DNA of 64,000 nt from JADMIH01 sp035274425 (lineage in GTDB: Bacteria > Chloroflexota > Chloroflexia > QHBQ01 > JADMIH01), in NCBI GenBank assembly GCA_035274425.1, contig DATEOC010000027.1:11840-75839 (forward strand), given 5' to 3'. A model generated the notes under the pieces. It made no database searches. It was not told the origin of the DNA and saw only the letters and a program-made list of their open reading frames with translations. Both the position numbers and the translations under genes were made by a program. How positions within the stretch are numbered: position 1 is the stretch's first letter; every line of letters begins with the position of its first letter. Shown one piece after another: positions 8,861 through 17,302 of the stretch.

Positions 8861-10354
8861 CTATTCATAATCTACTTGAGATCCTGTGGGGACTACAGTA
8901 TCTGCTTTGACTTCGCCTAGTCGCGGGACAAAGAGGCGTATGTGAGCATTCAACATACCTGTCATCACCTCGAACATCTCAAGCCTATTTCTTCCGAGTC
9001 TGCCGAAGTCATGCACGACTACGATATCTATCTTACCTAACGAGATGTCCTCCATTAGTTGTCTACGACCATCGAGTCTCTCAGTTGCAGCTAGTAATTG
9101 CATAACCTTGGCATACGCCTTCGGATCTACTCCTCCTTGTGCAATCGACTCCTGTAACCGACTTAACGTCGTAGGCTCGATTGTCTCCCCGATCCGATCT
9201 CGGTAGACAGTGACATCGCGCCAGCCCTGTTCAGCACAATACTGCAACAGCAAATTCTCGTGATAATCGAACTTTGTGGTGGTTGCATTGGTACGGACGT
9301 AAATACAGACCCTTGGTGTGTCCGTATGCAACTCGATCTCAGGGGTTCTTGAGCTTCTCTTATCTTGCGTGCCCTCTAGTAAGAGGTGCTCGAAATCGTC
9401 TTCGCAAGACGTAAGCCAAGCATTGAACCTAGTGCCGAGATCGATGTACTCATCCATCCTCCAACCCTGGATCGCTTTCTCGACCCACGCACCCCGCAAT
9501 ACGCTTGGTGGATGAGTATCCCAATGGAGGAACTTCTCGCCTTGGATGACCTGCACGGCTTTCTCGATTAGACGCGCCACGCCGAAGACTATGTATGGAG
9601 CGGCGCCAGCCTGCCGCCAATAGAGCCTGTCCCTCTTCACAGAGAACAGAATATGTATGGCTAATTGATCTGCGTCAAGCTCTTGCGCTACGGATTTTTC
9701 TACAAAAGGCACATGACCTATAGGTGTAGAAAACTGTTTTGAAGTCGCCTGCCAGATGTGCCCAAGCGCAACGTGTGCGTGTTCATGTGCCAGCACAAAC
9801 TCCTCCGCTCTGCTTATTAGGTCGCTGAAGGCAAGCGCTCTGTACCCATCGTGAAGAGACGGATGGTCATATTCCGCGACGTCAGGGAGCTTGTAGTCGG
9901 CAACATAATCCCGTATGAACCGGCAAGCTAGAAACCGCTTCCGCTTCTCATCACCATCCCAAGCCCAGAGCAGCGTCAACGCTTCTATAAGTGAAAAACA
10001 CCCTACATCGATGAGAATAAGGGCTCCTCCATCGACCCGCGTGACCTGCGCATTGAATGAATTGGTCGGAAATATCCCTGTATAAGTGTCGCATTGATAT
10101 GGGAGACCAAGACTCGTGATAGTTTCATTCAGCACTTGCGACATATTCTGCATGAGAAGATTTGTAGTGTTCGCCTCCTGTGCCTGTAACAGTGCGTCAA
10201 ACGCTGCTTTTTGCTCTTCGGGAATTCCTACCCTGCTGCTTTTCAAATGCATGAGAGTCCGAGCCATGTCCTTGCCTGGCATGATCGGCGGAACTTCATC
10301 AATAGTCAGGCCGAACTGCTCAAGAAAGCGCCGATAAGCATCTGCATTTGGCAC
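8861..10354 (-). CDS. M48-like zinc metallopeptidase fused to degenerate serine-recombinase domain
   Basis: A 497-aa fusion. Residues 180-235 hold a gluzincin zinc site: HEHAH at 190-194 (two His ligands and the catalytic Glu191) and ELDAD at 225-229 (Glu225 likely third ligand). THPPSVLR at 280-287 resembles the conserved distal THPP..R motif of M48 peptidases. Residues 348-482 match the catalytic domain of serine recombinases (RVCIYVRTN, then IDIVVVHDFGRLGRN), but the nucleophilic Ser of the YxRxS motif is Asn356 and the Asp of the DRLxR motif is Gly451. The two Arg of that motif (452, 455) and Arg354 remain. There is no C-terminal DNA-binding domain. It should therefore not recombine DNA; binding or a scaffold role is inference. 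No membrane segments are evident. The gene follows a small ORF by 18 bases on the same strand. Confidence 0.75.
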   Translation of the reverse strand: MPNADAYRRFLEQFGLTIDEVPPIMPGKDMARTLMHLKSSRVGIPEEQKAAFDALLQAQEANTTNLLMQNMSQVLNETITSLGLPYQCDTYTGIFPTNSFNAQVTRVDGGALILIDVGCFSLIEALTLLWAWDGDEKRKRFLACRFIRDYVADYKLPDVAEYDHPSLHDGYRALAFSDLISRAEEFVLAHEHAHVALGHIWQATSKQFSTPIGHVPFVEKSVAQELDADQLAIHILFSVKRDRLYWRQAGAAPYIVFGVARLIEKAVQVIQGEKFLHWDTHPPSVLRGAWVEKAIQGWRMDEYIDLGTRFNAWLTSCEDDFEHLLLEGTQDKRSSRTPEIELHTDTPRVCIYVRTNATTTKFDYHENLLLQYCAEQGWRDVTVYRDRIGETIEPTTLSRLQESIAQGGVDPKAYAKVMQLLAATERLDGRRQLMEDISLGKIDIVVVHDFGRLGRNRLEMFEVMTGMLNAHIRLFVPRLGEVKADTVVPTGSQVDYE

Positions 10355-10372
10355 TGGTATTACCTCAAGCGA

Positions 10373-10783
10373 TCAGACTTCCCAGATGTCGGCACAGAAT
10401 CGCCGCAACCCGACCTTGATGAGCAGCACGCTGACCGTGAATGGCGACACACCGATCACGAGTGAGGCAATCAAGTCTGCAACGGCGGTGACCAGTTCTG
10501 GATCATATCCGTCGGTTTCTGCATTGCAGAGTTGTACTACATTCTTATCGTTACATATCAGCGCGCGCAGGTCATCACCTTTCTTCTCCATCCAACTATG
10601 TGCGAGTTGGCTTAATTGTCGGGGCGACGGCGGGAACGCAGGCGTCCCATACAGCTCGCGGCCAAGCCAAATATAGAGTTCCTCCACATCTTTATTAAGC
10701 AACTCTTGAATCAACTGGTCTTGGTTATGAGTGCTCACTGCTAGTTTTATCCTCTCTGGCCTTTTATCTATACATAAATTCAT
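10373..10783 (-). CDS. Small unknown protein preceding the peptidase fusion
   Basis: A 136-aa protein that I cannot assign to a family. The last 45 residues are hydrophobic (ADLIASLVIGVSPFTVSVLL) and could be a membrane-inserting helix; the middle is helical and charged. The ATG at 10783 has no Shine-Dalgarno, whereas the GTG at 10738 follows AGAGG by 12 bases and would give a 121-aa product starting with STHNQDQLIQELL. The stop lies 18 bases before the ATG of the metallopeptidase fusion, so the two probably form an operon. Short N-terminal helical adaptor genes next to protease genes are common in bacterial conflict systems; that analogy is inference. Confidence 0.65.
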   Translation of the reverse strand: MNLCIDKRPERIKLAVSTHNQDQLIQELLNKDVEELYIWLGRELYGTPAFPPSPRQLSQLAHSWMEKKGDDLRALICNDKNVVQLCNAETDGYDPELVTAVADLIASLVIGVSPFTVSVLLIKVGLRRFCADIWEV

Positions 10784-10858
10784 CTGTAGATCATTTTGAG
10801 GTCTGTCGAGTACTTCCTAGCATTCTATGCTTCCATTTTCTAAGCTTTCTGACACTCT

Positions 10859-12283
10859 CTAGACAGCATGTTTAGTGCGGAGCCATATCACGGCCACCAG
10901 CGCTATTATCCCCAGGAGGAAGACGGCCAGGATGATGCCGTTGAAGCCCTGGCCGAGGCCCTGCACGAAGACGCCGCCCCCGCCGCTCCCAATGAGCTGG
11001 CCCAACCCCAGGAAGACGGAGTAGAGGCCCATCACCGCGCCGCGATGCTCTATCCGCGTGCCCGATATTTCCGCCAGGTAGCCTAGCGCGACCGGCGTGA
11101 AGCCGCTCATGAGGAATATACCTATCGCCAGGACCGGCAACATCACCCAGGGACCCCAGGTGGTAGGCAATACCTGGTCGTTGATAAAGTACATAGCCAG
11201 GCACGCCAGCCCCAGGCCGCCTACTGAGATAAGCATGACGTCCGTCTTGCGCACCCGTGCGTACACCAGGCTCCACAGGAAGATGCCCAGCATGAAGACC
11301 AACCCAATGCCGACGAAGGCAAAGGCAGCCTGCCCGACGGTAAACTTGCCATCCAGTACCTGGTTGGGGAATGGGCTGACCGTACCATCTTTGGGTTGGA
11401 GGAGTGTAGGCTGCACCAGGTTGCCCATTACCCCGACGACGGCGTTGATAGCGAGCCAAGCGGGGATGAAGCTGCGAAGCGAAGGCTCTTTGAGGAGGGT
11501 TGCGTAAGCCTTGAGCCTGCTTCTGAGCAGCGCACGCACGGGGTGCTCCGTGTCTTCTACCGACTGGCGGTGCTGGTCGTGATGCTCACGCGCTTCAGGA
11601 GGCAGGGTCTCCGGCACGAAGAAGAAGAGCATGGCGGTCGCTACCAGGTAGATTAGCGAGACGATGTAGAACCCCGACACTTTGAGCGACTCCCAAAGGC
11701 CGCTCCCCAGCAGGTTCCCACCTACGAGGCCGACAAGGAAAGTGATCTCGTAGAAGCCCATGACGCGCCCACGTAGCTCGGCGTGCCGCTTCGTATCGCC
11801 CGACGTGGCATCTGCCAGGTAACCAAGCGCGCTCGGCACTTTCGCCGCGGTGGATAGCCCCTCGAATAAGCGAGCTGCGGCTACGATCCAAACGCTGAGC
11901 ACCGAAAGAGAAGCAATCGCGCTGACCGGGTACAGGAGCAAGGCAAGCGCACCCAGAAAGGGACCCATTATCAGAATGGGCCTGCGCCCACGAAGGTCGC
12001 TGATCGCGCCGAATACGGGTGCGAGCGTCAGCTCAACGACGTAAAAGAGCGCCCCGAGGAGGCCGATAACGTCAATGTTCGTCCCCATCTCCTGCTTCAG
12101 ATAGGCAGCGAGCATAATCGCCGTCGAAGCTCCCGCCAGGCGCAGCACGAAGCTGGAGGCTATCACCACCTTGACTGGCGTTTCGATGCGTAGCGCGGCG
12201 TTACTCTCCCCCTCTTTAGGAGGGGCGGAGAGAGCGACGGCTTCCTCAGTTACGGTCATATCTTCAGGAGTTATTGCTGACAT
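10859..12283 (-). CDS. MFS transporter
   Basis: A 474-aa major facilitator superfamily permease with about 12 membrane segments. The first cytoplasmic loop holds the motif A sequence ISDLRGRRPILI near residue 93. A charged central loop (residues about 225-260) separates the two six-helix halves. The N-terminal 35 residues are soluble and acidic. The substrate is unknown; the family includes drug and sugar exporters. It is monocistronic and divergent from the sigma-factor gene, separated by a palindromic repeat. Confidence 0.9.
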   Translation of the reverse strand: MSAITPEDMTVTEEAVALSAPPKEGESNAALRIETPVKVVIASSFVLRLAGASTAIMLAAYLKQEMGTNIDVIGLLGALFYVVELTLAPVFGAISDLRGRRPILIMGPFLGALALLLYPVSAIASLSVLSVWIVAAARLFEGLSTAAKVPSALGYLADATSGDTKRHAELRGRVMGFYEITFLVGLVGGNLLGSGLWESLKVSGFYIVSLIYLVATAMLFFFVPETLPPEAREHHDQHRQSVEDTEHPVRALLRSRLKAYATLLKEPSLRSFIPAWLAINAVVGVMGNLVQPTLLQPKDGTVSPFPNQVLDGKFTVGQAAFAFVGIGLVFMLGIFLWSLVYARVRKTDVMLISVGGLGLACLAMYFINDQVLPTTWGPWVMLPVLAIGIFLMSGFTPVALGYLAEISGTRIEHRGAVMGLYSVFLGLGQLIGSGGGGVFVQGLGQGFNGIILAVFLLGIIALVAVIWLRTKHAV

Positions 12284-12405
12284 TCACCATCAATTCATAT
12301 AAAGAAAATGCTTTTACTTGAATAGCATAGCATACAGATAGACGCACCGCAACGTTACTTTGGGCTATTCTCTGGAAGCTCGAACGTCCTAAAGGAGACT
12401 ATTAT

Positions 12406-12460
12406 TTCTTTTCCTGTCAATTTCCGGCCCTTCAAAGGCTGGAAATTGACAGGAAAAGAA
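12406..12460. repeat. Palindromic element, TTCTTTTCCTGTCAATTT type (copy 1)
   Basis: Two 24-base arms (TTCTTTTCCTGTCAATTTCC and its complement) with one mismatch and a 7-base loop. The same palindrome occurs at 46068-46122. Here it lies between divergent genes, so it is not simply a terminator. The rest of the 273-base gap shows nothing else recognisable except a TATAAT at 12547. Confidence 0.75.
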
Positions 12461-12556
12461 GAATTCCTTCTTCCTATCTGCAACTCTTTTCGCCACTGCC
12501 ACGTATATAAGCAGGAAATGTCGCTTACTGGCATTTAGTGGAGATGTATAATAAGA

Positions 12557-13450
12557 ATGGGTGCTGAAGTCGCGGTATCCAATTTTCTCAACTTTCGGTC
12601 TGCGGATTTTGGCCTGGATAAGCTCTTCGAGTCGAAGCATCCCAGGCGGAAGCGAGGCTTCTTCTCGACGGCGTTTGGCATGATTATGCACGCTCACGAG
12701 GCGGACAATCGCTCGCGCACCTCAACTGCGCTCGTTGATCCTGCCTCGCACAAGGTCGCACCGGTATACCCCATGCCGGTGATAGGCGGCATGGTGCAGA
12801 GCGACTTGTCGTCCACAATTATGGAGCAGATTGCGCCCGCGCAGCCTGTAGCTCTAACCTCCGCCGAGCAGGACCGCCTGCTGGTGCAGGCTGCTTTGCG
12901 CGGCGACCAGACGGCCTTCGCCGAGCTTGTCACGCGTTACCAGTCGGCGGTGTACAACATGGCGTCGCGGATGCTGGGCGACCCTACTGATGCCGAAGAC
13001 GCCGCGCAAGAGGTATTCGTGAGGGCGTGGAACCAGTTGCATACCTTCCAGCAAGACCGCAGGTTCTCGACATGGCTCCTCTCGATAGCCTCGCATCACT
13101 GTATAGACGTGCTGCGCAGGCGCAAGCCCTCGGCACCGCTGGATGGGGTTGCTCTGTACGTGCAAAGCGACGAGCCTGAGCCAGACGAGATAGTGCTGCA
13201 AGATGAGCAGCGCGACATGGTGCAGGGTCTCATAAACGCTCTGCCTGAAAAGTACCGCGCGGTCACGCTATTGCGCTATTATGGCGACATGTCTTACGAC
13301 GAGATCTCTAAAGCTACGGGTCTCACGGAGAGCGCCGTCAAGACGCAGCTACACCGTGCGCGCAGGATGCTGGCAGGGCAATTGCTGAAACAGCAGACAC
13401 AGGAGTTAGGCCCAATAGACGCAGCCTCGCTCCAGGTGCCGGAAGAGTAG
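12557..13450 (+). CDS. ECF sigma factor (RpoE-like)
   Basis: An alternative sigma factor. Sigma-70 region 2 spans about residues 115-185 (GDQTAFAELVTRYQSAVYN, DAEDAAQEVFVRAWNQL, then FSTWLLSIASHHCIDVLRRR) and region 4 about 215-275 (LPEKYRAVTLLRYYGDMSY, followed by a helix-turn-helix ending AVKTQLHRARRML). About 100 N-terminal residues precede region 2, long for an ECF sigma. A TATAAT sits only 4 bases before the ATG at 12557, so the true start may be an internal ATG (12680 or 12791). The next gene, 17 bases downstream, is its zinc-type anti-sigma factor, so the pair is co-transcribed and probably autoregulated. Confidence 0.9.
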   Translation: MGAEVAVSNFLNFRSADFGLDKLFESKHPRRKRGFFSTAFGMIMHAHEADNRSRTSTALVDPASHKVAPVYPMPVIGGMVQSDLSSTIMEQIAPAQPVALTSAEQDRLLVQAALRGDQTAFAELVTRYQSAVYNMASRMLGDPTDAEDAAQEVFVRAWNQLHTFQQDRRFSTWLLSIASHHCIDVLRRRKPSAPLDGVALYVQSDEPEPDEIVLQDEQRDMVQGLINALPEKYRAVTLLRYYGDMSYDEISKATGLTESAVKTQLHRARRMLAGQLLKQQTQELGPIDAASLQVPEE

Positions 13451-13467
13451 GAGAAAGGGGGTGTATC

Positions 13468-14181
13468 GTGCTATCCGAATTGGATAACTGCAAGAAGTAT
13501 GACAACCTGATGTCCCTCAAGCTCGACGGGCTGCTCGACGCGGAGAAAGAGCGCGTCCTGGATAGCCACATCGCCCGCTGCCCGCAGTGCGCCCCCATGT
13601 GGGAGGCGATGGTCGAGGCAGAAAAAATGCTATGGAGTTGGGTGTCTGAGCCTCTCCCTGTTCCCGCCAATTTCCATGTAAAAGTGATGGAACGGGTAGC
13701 TACATCCGCCGTAACTCACGTGCAGGTCGCGCCAGTATATGGAGGCATCGCGGTGCCTCAACCGACGCGACCTCTGCCTATCCTCCCCACCACAGGCCCT
13801 CTCACAGGAGGCCTGACCGGGCCTCTCACGATGCGCCTCGCCGAGTGGCAGGGGCGTATAGCTCCTTACGTTCGCTGGGTTGCCGCCGGAGTGCTGGCAC
13901 TTACGAGCATGGCTGGCCTCGTGATGGCGCTCGTCGTATCGGGCGTATTGACCTTTGAAGGGGAGATGGCGGGCGTGGCCGGGGCGTTTCGGACCTTTTT
14001 CCAGGCCGCCGACACCTGGGTGCGCTCCCTCTTCGTAGGTATTGGCCCCGGTATGTTCGTAGTCGCCGGTATTATCCTCGGTCTGCTGATGCTGGCAGGT
14101 TGGCAGGTCGCTTCCGCCTACCAACGCTCAGTGATCGAGCAGCGTCGTGGGAGCACTGGGTACCTGGAAGCACTCACTTGA
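13468..14181 (+). CDS. Zinc-finger anti-sigma factor, membrane-anchored
   Basis: A 237-aa partner of the ECF sigma factor just upstream. Residues 1-50 form an anti-sigma zinc domain with His34-x3-Cys38-x2-Cys41 (SHIARCPQC). A Pro-rich linker follows, then two hydrophobic segments near residues 135-165 and 185-215 that should anchor it in the membrane. The GTG start follows a GGAGAAAGGGGG stretch. The zinc domain should hold the sigma factor at the membrane until a signal releases it; that is family knowledge. Release by proteolysis or by a redox change at the zinc site are both possible. Confidence 0.87.
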   Translation: MLSELDNCKKYDNLMSLKLDGLLDAEKERVLDSHIARCPQCAPMWEAMVEAEKMLWSWVSEPLPVPANFHVKVMERVATSAVTHVQVAPVYGGIAVPQPTRPLPILPTTGPLTGGLTGPLTMRLAEWQGRIAPYVRWVAAGVLALTSMAGLVMALVVSGVLTFEGEMAGVAGAFRTFFQAADTWVRSLFVGIGPGMFVVAGIILGLLMLAGWQVASAYQRSVIEQRRGSTGYLEALT

Positions 14182-14193
14182 TCTGACCGCCTT

Positions 14194-15309
14194 ATGACTT
14201 CTCTATATAAACACAATCGAACCAGGATACTATTAGCACCCGTGCTCCTCCTCATGCTGGCGGTACCTGCTCTTGCAATAGTATACAAACCTGCTCTAGC
14301 CGAGGGCGATCCCGCTCGCTCAGCATTTGGCTCAAACCTTGTGGTCGAGAAAGGTGAGACGGTAAATGGTCACGTCAGCGTGACGAGCGGCAACCTTATC
14401 GTGAAGGGCGAAGTGCTTGGTGACGCGATAGTGGTCTTCGGTAATGCCGATATCGGTGGGAAGATCACCGGAGATGTGTACGTGATCGGTGGCAACGTGA
14501 CCCTTCGCGCTACGGCCCTGGTGGAGGGCGAGATAGACTTCTCGGATGGCGTCCTTAACCGGGAGTCGGGTGCCAGAGTCCTGGGCGCGATCAACCAGGC
14601 TGACATTCCCATCCTGGGCTTAGAAAATACGGTCGGCGGTTCGATGTCCGATCCTTCGCAGCCGGCGAATCAAATTTGGCGCACGCCATTCGAGCGCATG
14701 GGCGCTATCTTTGTGTGGGGCCTGGTCAGTCTGGTGACGCTAGCCCTTTCGGTGGTGCTGGTGGTGGTAGTGCCGCGCCGGGTGCGGGTGGCGAGTGCTA
14801 CGCTTGAAGCCGAAGGCGGCCCATCAGCGATGTTGGGCATCATAACTGCCGTACTCCTTGCGTTTGTGACGGCAGTGGTGACCCTGCTCCTTATGGTGAC
14901 TGTGGTAGGGTGGGTGCTCATTCCGGTGGTGATAGCCCTGGTGGTAGTGACGCTCTCTTCGGGGCTGGCGATTGTAGGCGTGTGGCTGGGGCGCAGGATT
15001 TACCAGACTACTCACCACGAGCCTCTACAGCGCCCCACTCCTATGCTCGTGCACATGCTCCTGGGCATCGCCACGCTCCTATGCTCGACAGTTGTGCCTG
15101 CCGCGCTGGTGCCTGTGGGGTGGGTAGCAGGGATGTTGCTGGCGCTTCTTTACGTCGCGGGGTGTATAGGCCTCGGCTCGATATTGCTGAGCCGCATGGG
15201 TACCTTGCCCCCGACCAGGCATCGCCGCTACCAGAGAGCTTCCGGTTCTGCGAGCACTATGCCTCTCGGCTCATCGCTTCAAGGTGGTAATTTAGAGAAA
15301 AGAGATTGA
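14194..15309 (+). CDS. Bactofilin-like polymer-forming membrane protein
   Basis: A 371-aa protein with an N-terminal signal or anchor helix (residues 10-32), then a beta-rich repeat domain at about 45-150 of the polymer-forming/bactofilin type: short repeats such as GNLIVKGEVLGDAIVVFG, then GNADIGGKITGDVYVIGG, with a Gly every six or so residues. Four or so membrane helices follow (about 170-195, 215-265, 285-330). It begins 12 bases after the anti-sigma gene and should belong to the same operon, which suggests an envelope-stress role. Bactofilins normally polymerise in the cytoplasm without signal sequences; a membrane version with this order of domains is often annotated only as hypothetical. 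Confidence 0.75.
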   Translation: MTSLYKHNRTRILLAPVLLLMLAVPALAIVYKPALAEGDPARSAFGSNLVVEKGETVNGHVSVTSGNLIVKGEVLGDAIVVFGNADIGGKITGDVYVIGGNVTLRATALVEGEIDFSDGVLNRESGARVLGAINQADIPILGLENTVGGSMSDPSQPANQIWRTPFERMGAIFVWGLVSLVTLALSVVLVVVVPRRVRVASATLEAEGGPSAMLGIITAVLLAFVTAVVTLLLMVTVVGWVLIPVVIALVVVTLSSGLAIVGVWLGRRIYQTTHHEPLQRPTPMLVHMLLGIATLLCSTVVPAALVPVGWVAGMLLALLYVAGCIGLGSILLSRMGTLPPTRHRRYQRASGSASTMPLGSSLQGGNLEKRD

Positions 15310-15324
15310 AAGAAATGTCTCTTC

Positions 15325-15365
15325 AGCAAACAAAATGAGCGCCGCAGGCGCTCATTTTGTTTGCT
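15325..15365. terminator. Bidirectional intrinsic terminator
   Basis: A perfect 19-base-pair hairpin (arms AGCAAACAAAATGAGCGCC and complement, loop GCA) with A-rich and T-rich flanks within the arms, between two convergent genes. It can terminate on both strands. Confidence 0.85.
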
Positions 15366-15389
15366 AAGGTACCAACGCTACGCTATCTC

Positions 15390-15944
15390 CTACGATTTGC
15401 GAGAGATCGTTACTTTATCTCCAACCTGGACATGGCCCGGCATGAGCACGGTGCATAGGAGGCCGCGCCTGCCGTACAGCTCCTTGACCATCATCTTGTG
15501 GTAGAACTGGGTGTTGGCGCATGGGTCGTTTTGCTTCTGGACCTCCAAGATGACTTTTGGCTCCCCGTCGGGTGACAGGACCTGTATCTTGTCGCCGGAG
15601 CCAACCTCGCTGAGATCGCCCAGGCCCTCCACAAGGAGATTCTCTCCCAGTCCGCCGGGCGGCAGGTGTGGGATGCCGAGATTATCGCAAGCGGAGCGAG
15701 TGCCTTCTACGCCCAGCACGGTGATCGTTCGCTTGTTCGGCACGACGTGGCCTTTGGTGATGCGCGTCTCGCCATAGTGCCGGTCGCCAGGTATGCCCCA
15801 CTGCGCGATCTCGCCGCTGTCATGAGGCACTTTCGCAACGTTGTTGATAAGCTCTTTGCTGTAGCAAACGGCGATGATGGTGCCCGTTCGCTCGGTAACA
15901 GCGGTATCCGCCGCACTTCTTTCGTTCGTGTTTACAGCAGTCAT
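15390..15944 (-). CDS. MOSC domain protein
   Basis: A 184-aa protein consisting of a MOSC (molybdenum cofactor sulfurase C-terminal) domain. Visible: GIPGDRHYGETR near residue 55, the GENLLVEG segment near 103, and the near C-terminal PCANTQFYHKMM with the conserved Cys that in this family can carry sulfur or interact with the cofactor. Stand-alone MOSC proteins (YiiM-like) detoxify N-hydroxylated compounds or handle molybdenum cofactor; which applies here is not known. moaC is elsewhere in the window, so the cell makes molybdopterin. It lies downstream of a TrmH gene on the same strand with a 160-base gap. Confidence 0.85.
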   Translation of the reverse strand: MTAVNTNERSAADTAVTERTGTIIAVCYSKELINNVAKVPHDSGEIAQWGIPGDRHYGETRITKGHVVPNKRTITVLGVEGTRSACDNLGIPHLPPGGLGENLLVEGLGDLSEVGSGDKIQVLSPDGEPKVILEVQKQNDPCANTQFYHKMMVKELYGRRGLLCTVLMPGHVQVGDKVTISRKS

Positions 15945-16082
15945 ATGTGTTTGCTCCGTATCGTTTATTTGTACCTATAGAAATGAGACAGCGAAGCGTG
16001 CTTTAGTGCTTCATTAGATAATATACAACCTTTTGGTGATTTTGTCTTGCCTCTGGGAACGGCTAGGGCGGTTCACGAATCG

Positions 16083-16104
16083 CCTCTGCATAAAATCGCA
16101 GAGG
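16083..16104 (-). terminator. Hairpin at the 3' end of the TrmH gene
   Basis: CCTCTGC and GCAGAGG arms lie directly after the stop of the minus-strand TrmH gene with an 8-base AT-rich loop. The stem is short. Confidence 0.4.
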
Positions 16105-16953
16105 TCATCTTAGTTCTCTCGAAGCCATTCTACGCTTCTGGTTGAACAACTCATATAGGATCACTCCCGTAGCGACAGCCATATTGAGGGAATCACTATG
16201 CCCTACCATAGGTATCTTCACCATGAGGTCACACATGGCCTGTAATTCCGGCGACAGCCCTTTTCTCTCACCACCTATCAATAAAATGGTGGGTGAGTCA
16301 TAGCTAACCTCCTGGTAATCGGTCTCCGCAGAAGGTGATGTGCCAACCAGGAGCCACCGACGCTCCGCTTTCCATCTAACAAGCTCAGAAGGCGTCGTGC
16401 GCACGAAGCGTTGAGAAAAGAGCGCGCCCATAGTGGCTCGCACTGTGGCCGGGTCGTATGGGTCTACGCTCTTACCTAGAAGTATCAGTCCCGCGCCTCC
16501 TACTACGTCAGAGGTGCGCAAAATCGTCCCCAGGTTGCCCGCAGAGCGCACTTCCTCGATAGCTAACCAGCAGAACTTCCCGCCCAGCTTGACACGCTCC
16601 AACGGTAACCACTTCTGCCGCACGACTGCCCCGATCCCCTGTGGGTCATCAACATAAGCAAGGCTCTGTAGCACCTCGGCTGTTACCTCAAGAATGGCAG
16701 TGCCCTTTTGCCTGTGGTGGTGCAGCAACTTTTGTCCGAGTGGGTTGGCTAGAAGAGATCGGCAGACGACCAGGGCTTCGACTTCTGCATTGTACCTGGT
16801 AGCCTGGGCTATGAAGCGCACGCCTTCTATGTAATATAGCCTGGTACGTTCTCGCTCCTCACGTCTTCGAAGCTTACGGATTCGCCTAATGCGGTGGTCG
16901 TTACGACTGGAAATCAGCTTCGATGTCTCAGAAGGGTCTACAAAAAGTGTCAT
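16105..16953 (-). CDS. TrmH/SpoU family RNA methyltransferase (paralog 1)
   Basis: A 282-aa SPOUT methyltransferase that methylates a ribose 2'-OH in rRNA or tRNA. The N-terminal substrate-binding domain reads RIRKLRRREERERTRLYYIEGVRFI, and the C-terminal knot carries the three SpoU motifs: EEVRSAGNLGTILRTSDVVG near 135, LLIGGERKGLSPE near 228, and IPMVGHSDSLNMAVATGVILY near 250. A paralog of similar size lies at 22355-23161. The ATG at 16953 has a poor Shine-Dalgarno. Target site unknown; 23S G2251/G2253-type methyltransferases are the closest general match. Confidence 0.9.
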   Translation of the reverse strand: MTLFVDPSETSKLISSRNDHRIRRIRKLRRREERERTRLYYIEGVRFIAQATRYNAEVEALVVCRSLLANPLGQKLLHHHRQKGTAILEVTAEVLQSLAYVDDPQGIGAVVRQKWLPLERVKLGGKFCWLAIEEVRSAGNLGTILRTSDVVGGAGLILLGKSVDPYDPATVRATMGALFSQRFVRTTPSELVRWKAERRWLLVGTSPSAETDYQEVSYDSPTILLIGGERKGLSPELQAMCDLMVKIPMVGHSDSLNMAVATGVILYELFNQKRRMASRELR

Positions 16954-17302
16954 TTTCTACAGGCCATTTCAGGCCCGGAAGTTTGTCTTGTCAGCGCGCT
17001 GACAGCAATTACGCACGATGAAATCACCCGCATGTATAGAGCACCTGCGCGGGTTCAAAGAGTATTGAGATGTCTTCTACCATCAAGCGAGTCTGGTGCA
17101 TTCCTCCTTTACGACAACAGGTGTGTAGGTGTCGCCACTACTCTCAGATTCGGATAAGTATAGCCTAAGCTCTACACTATTATATTCTGCGAAGCAGGTA
17201 TGGGTCAATAGTTGAAGACCATGTGGACGAAGGACGAAAGACGAAATATCTCATTCGTCTTTCGTCCTTCGTCCGTGCGCTACATCTCCACAATCGCAAC
17301 CA
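16954..17302. other. Intergenic, 349 bases between glnA and TrmH
   Basis: I see no supportable gene. The only structure is the heptamer palindrome at 17225-17274, described separately. A plus-strand open frame across 16894-17157 has no ribosome binding site and starts inside TrmH. Confidence 0.5.
17225..17274. terminator. Heptamer-based palindrome after glutamine synthetase
   Basis: A 21-base arm made of three heptamers (GGACGAA, GGACGAA, AGACGAA) and its perfect reverse complement with an 8-base loop, 29 bases beyond the glnA stop. It could terminate glnA transcription and is also a member of the heptamer-repeat family. Confidence 0.6.
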
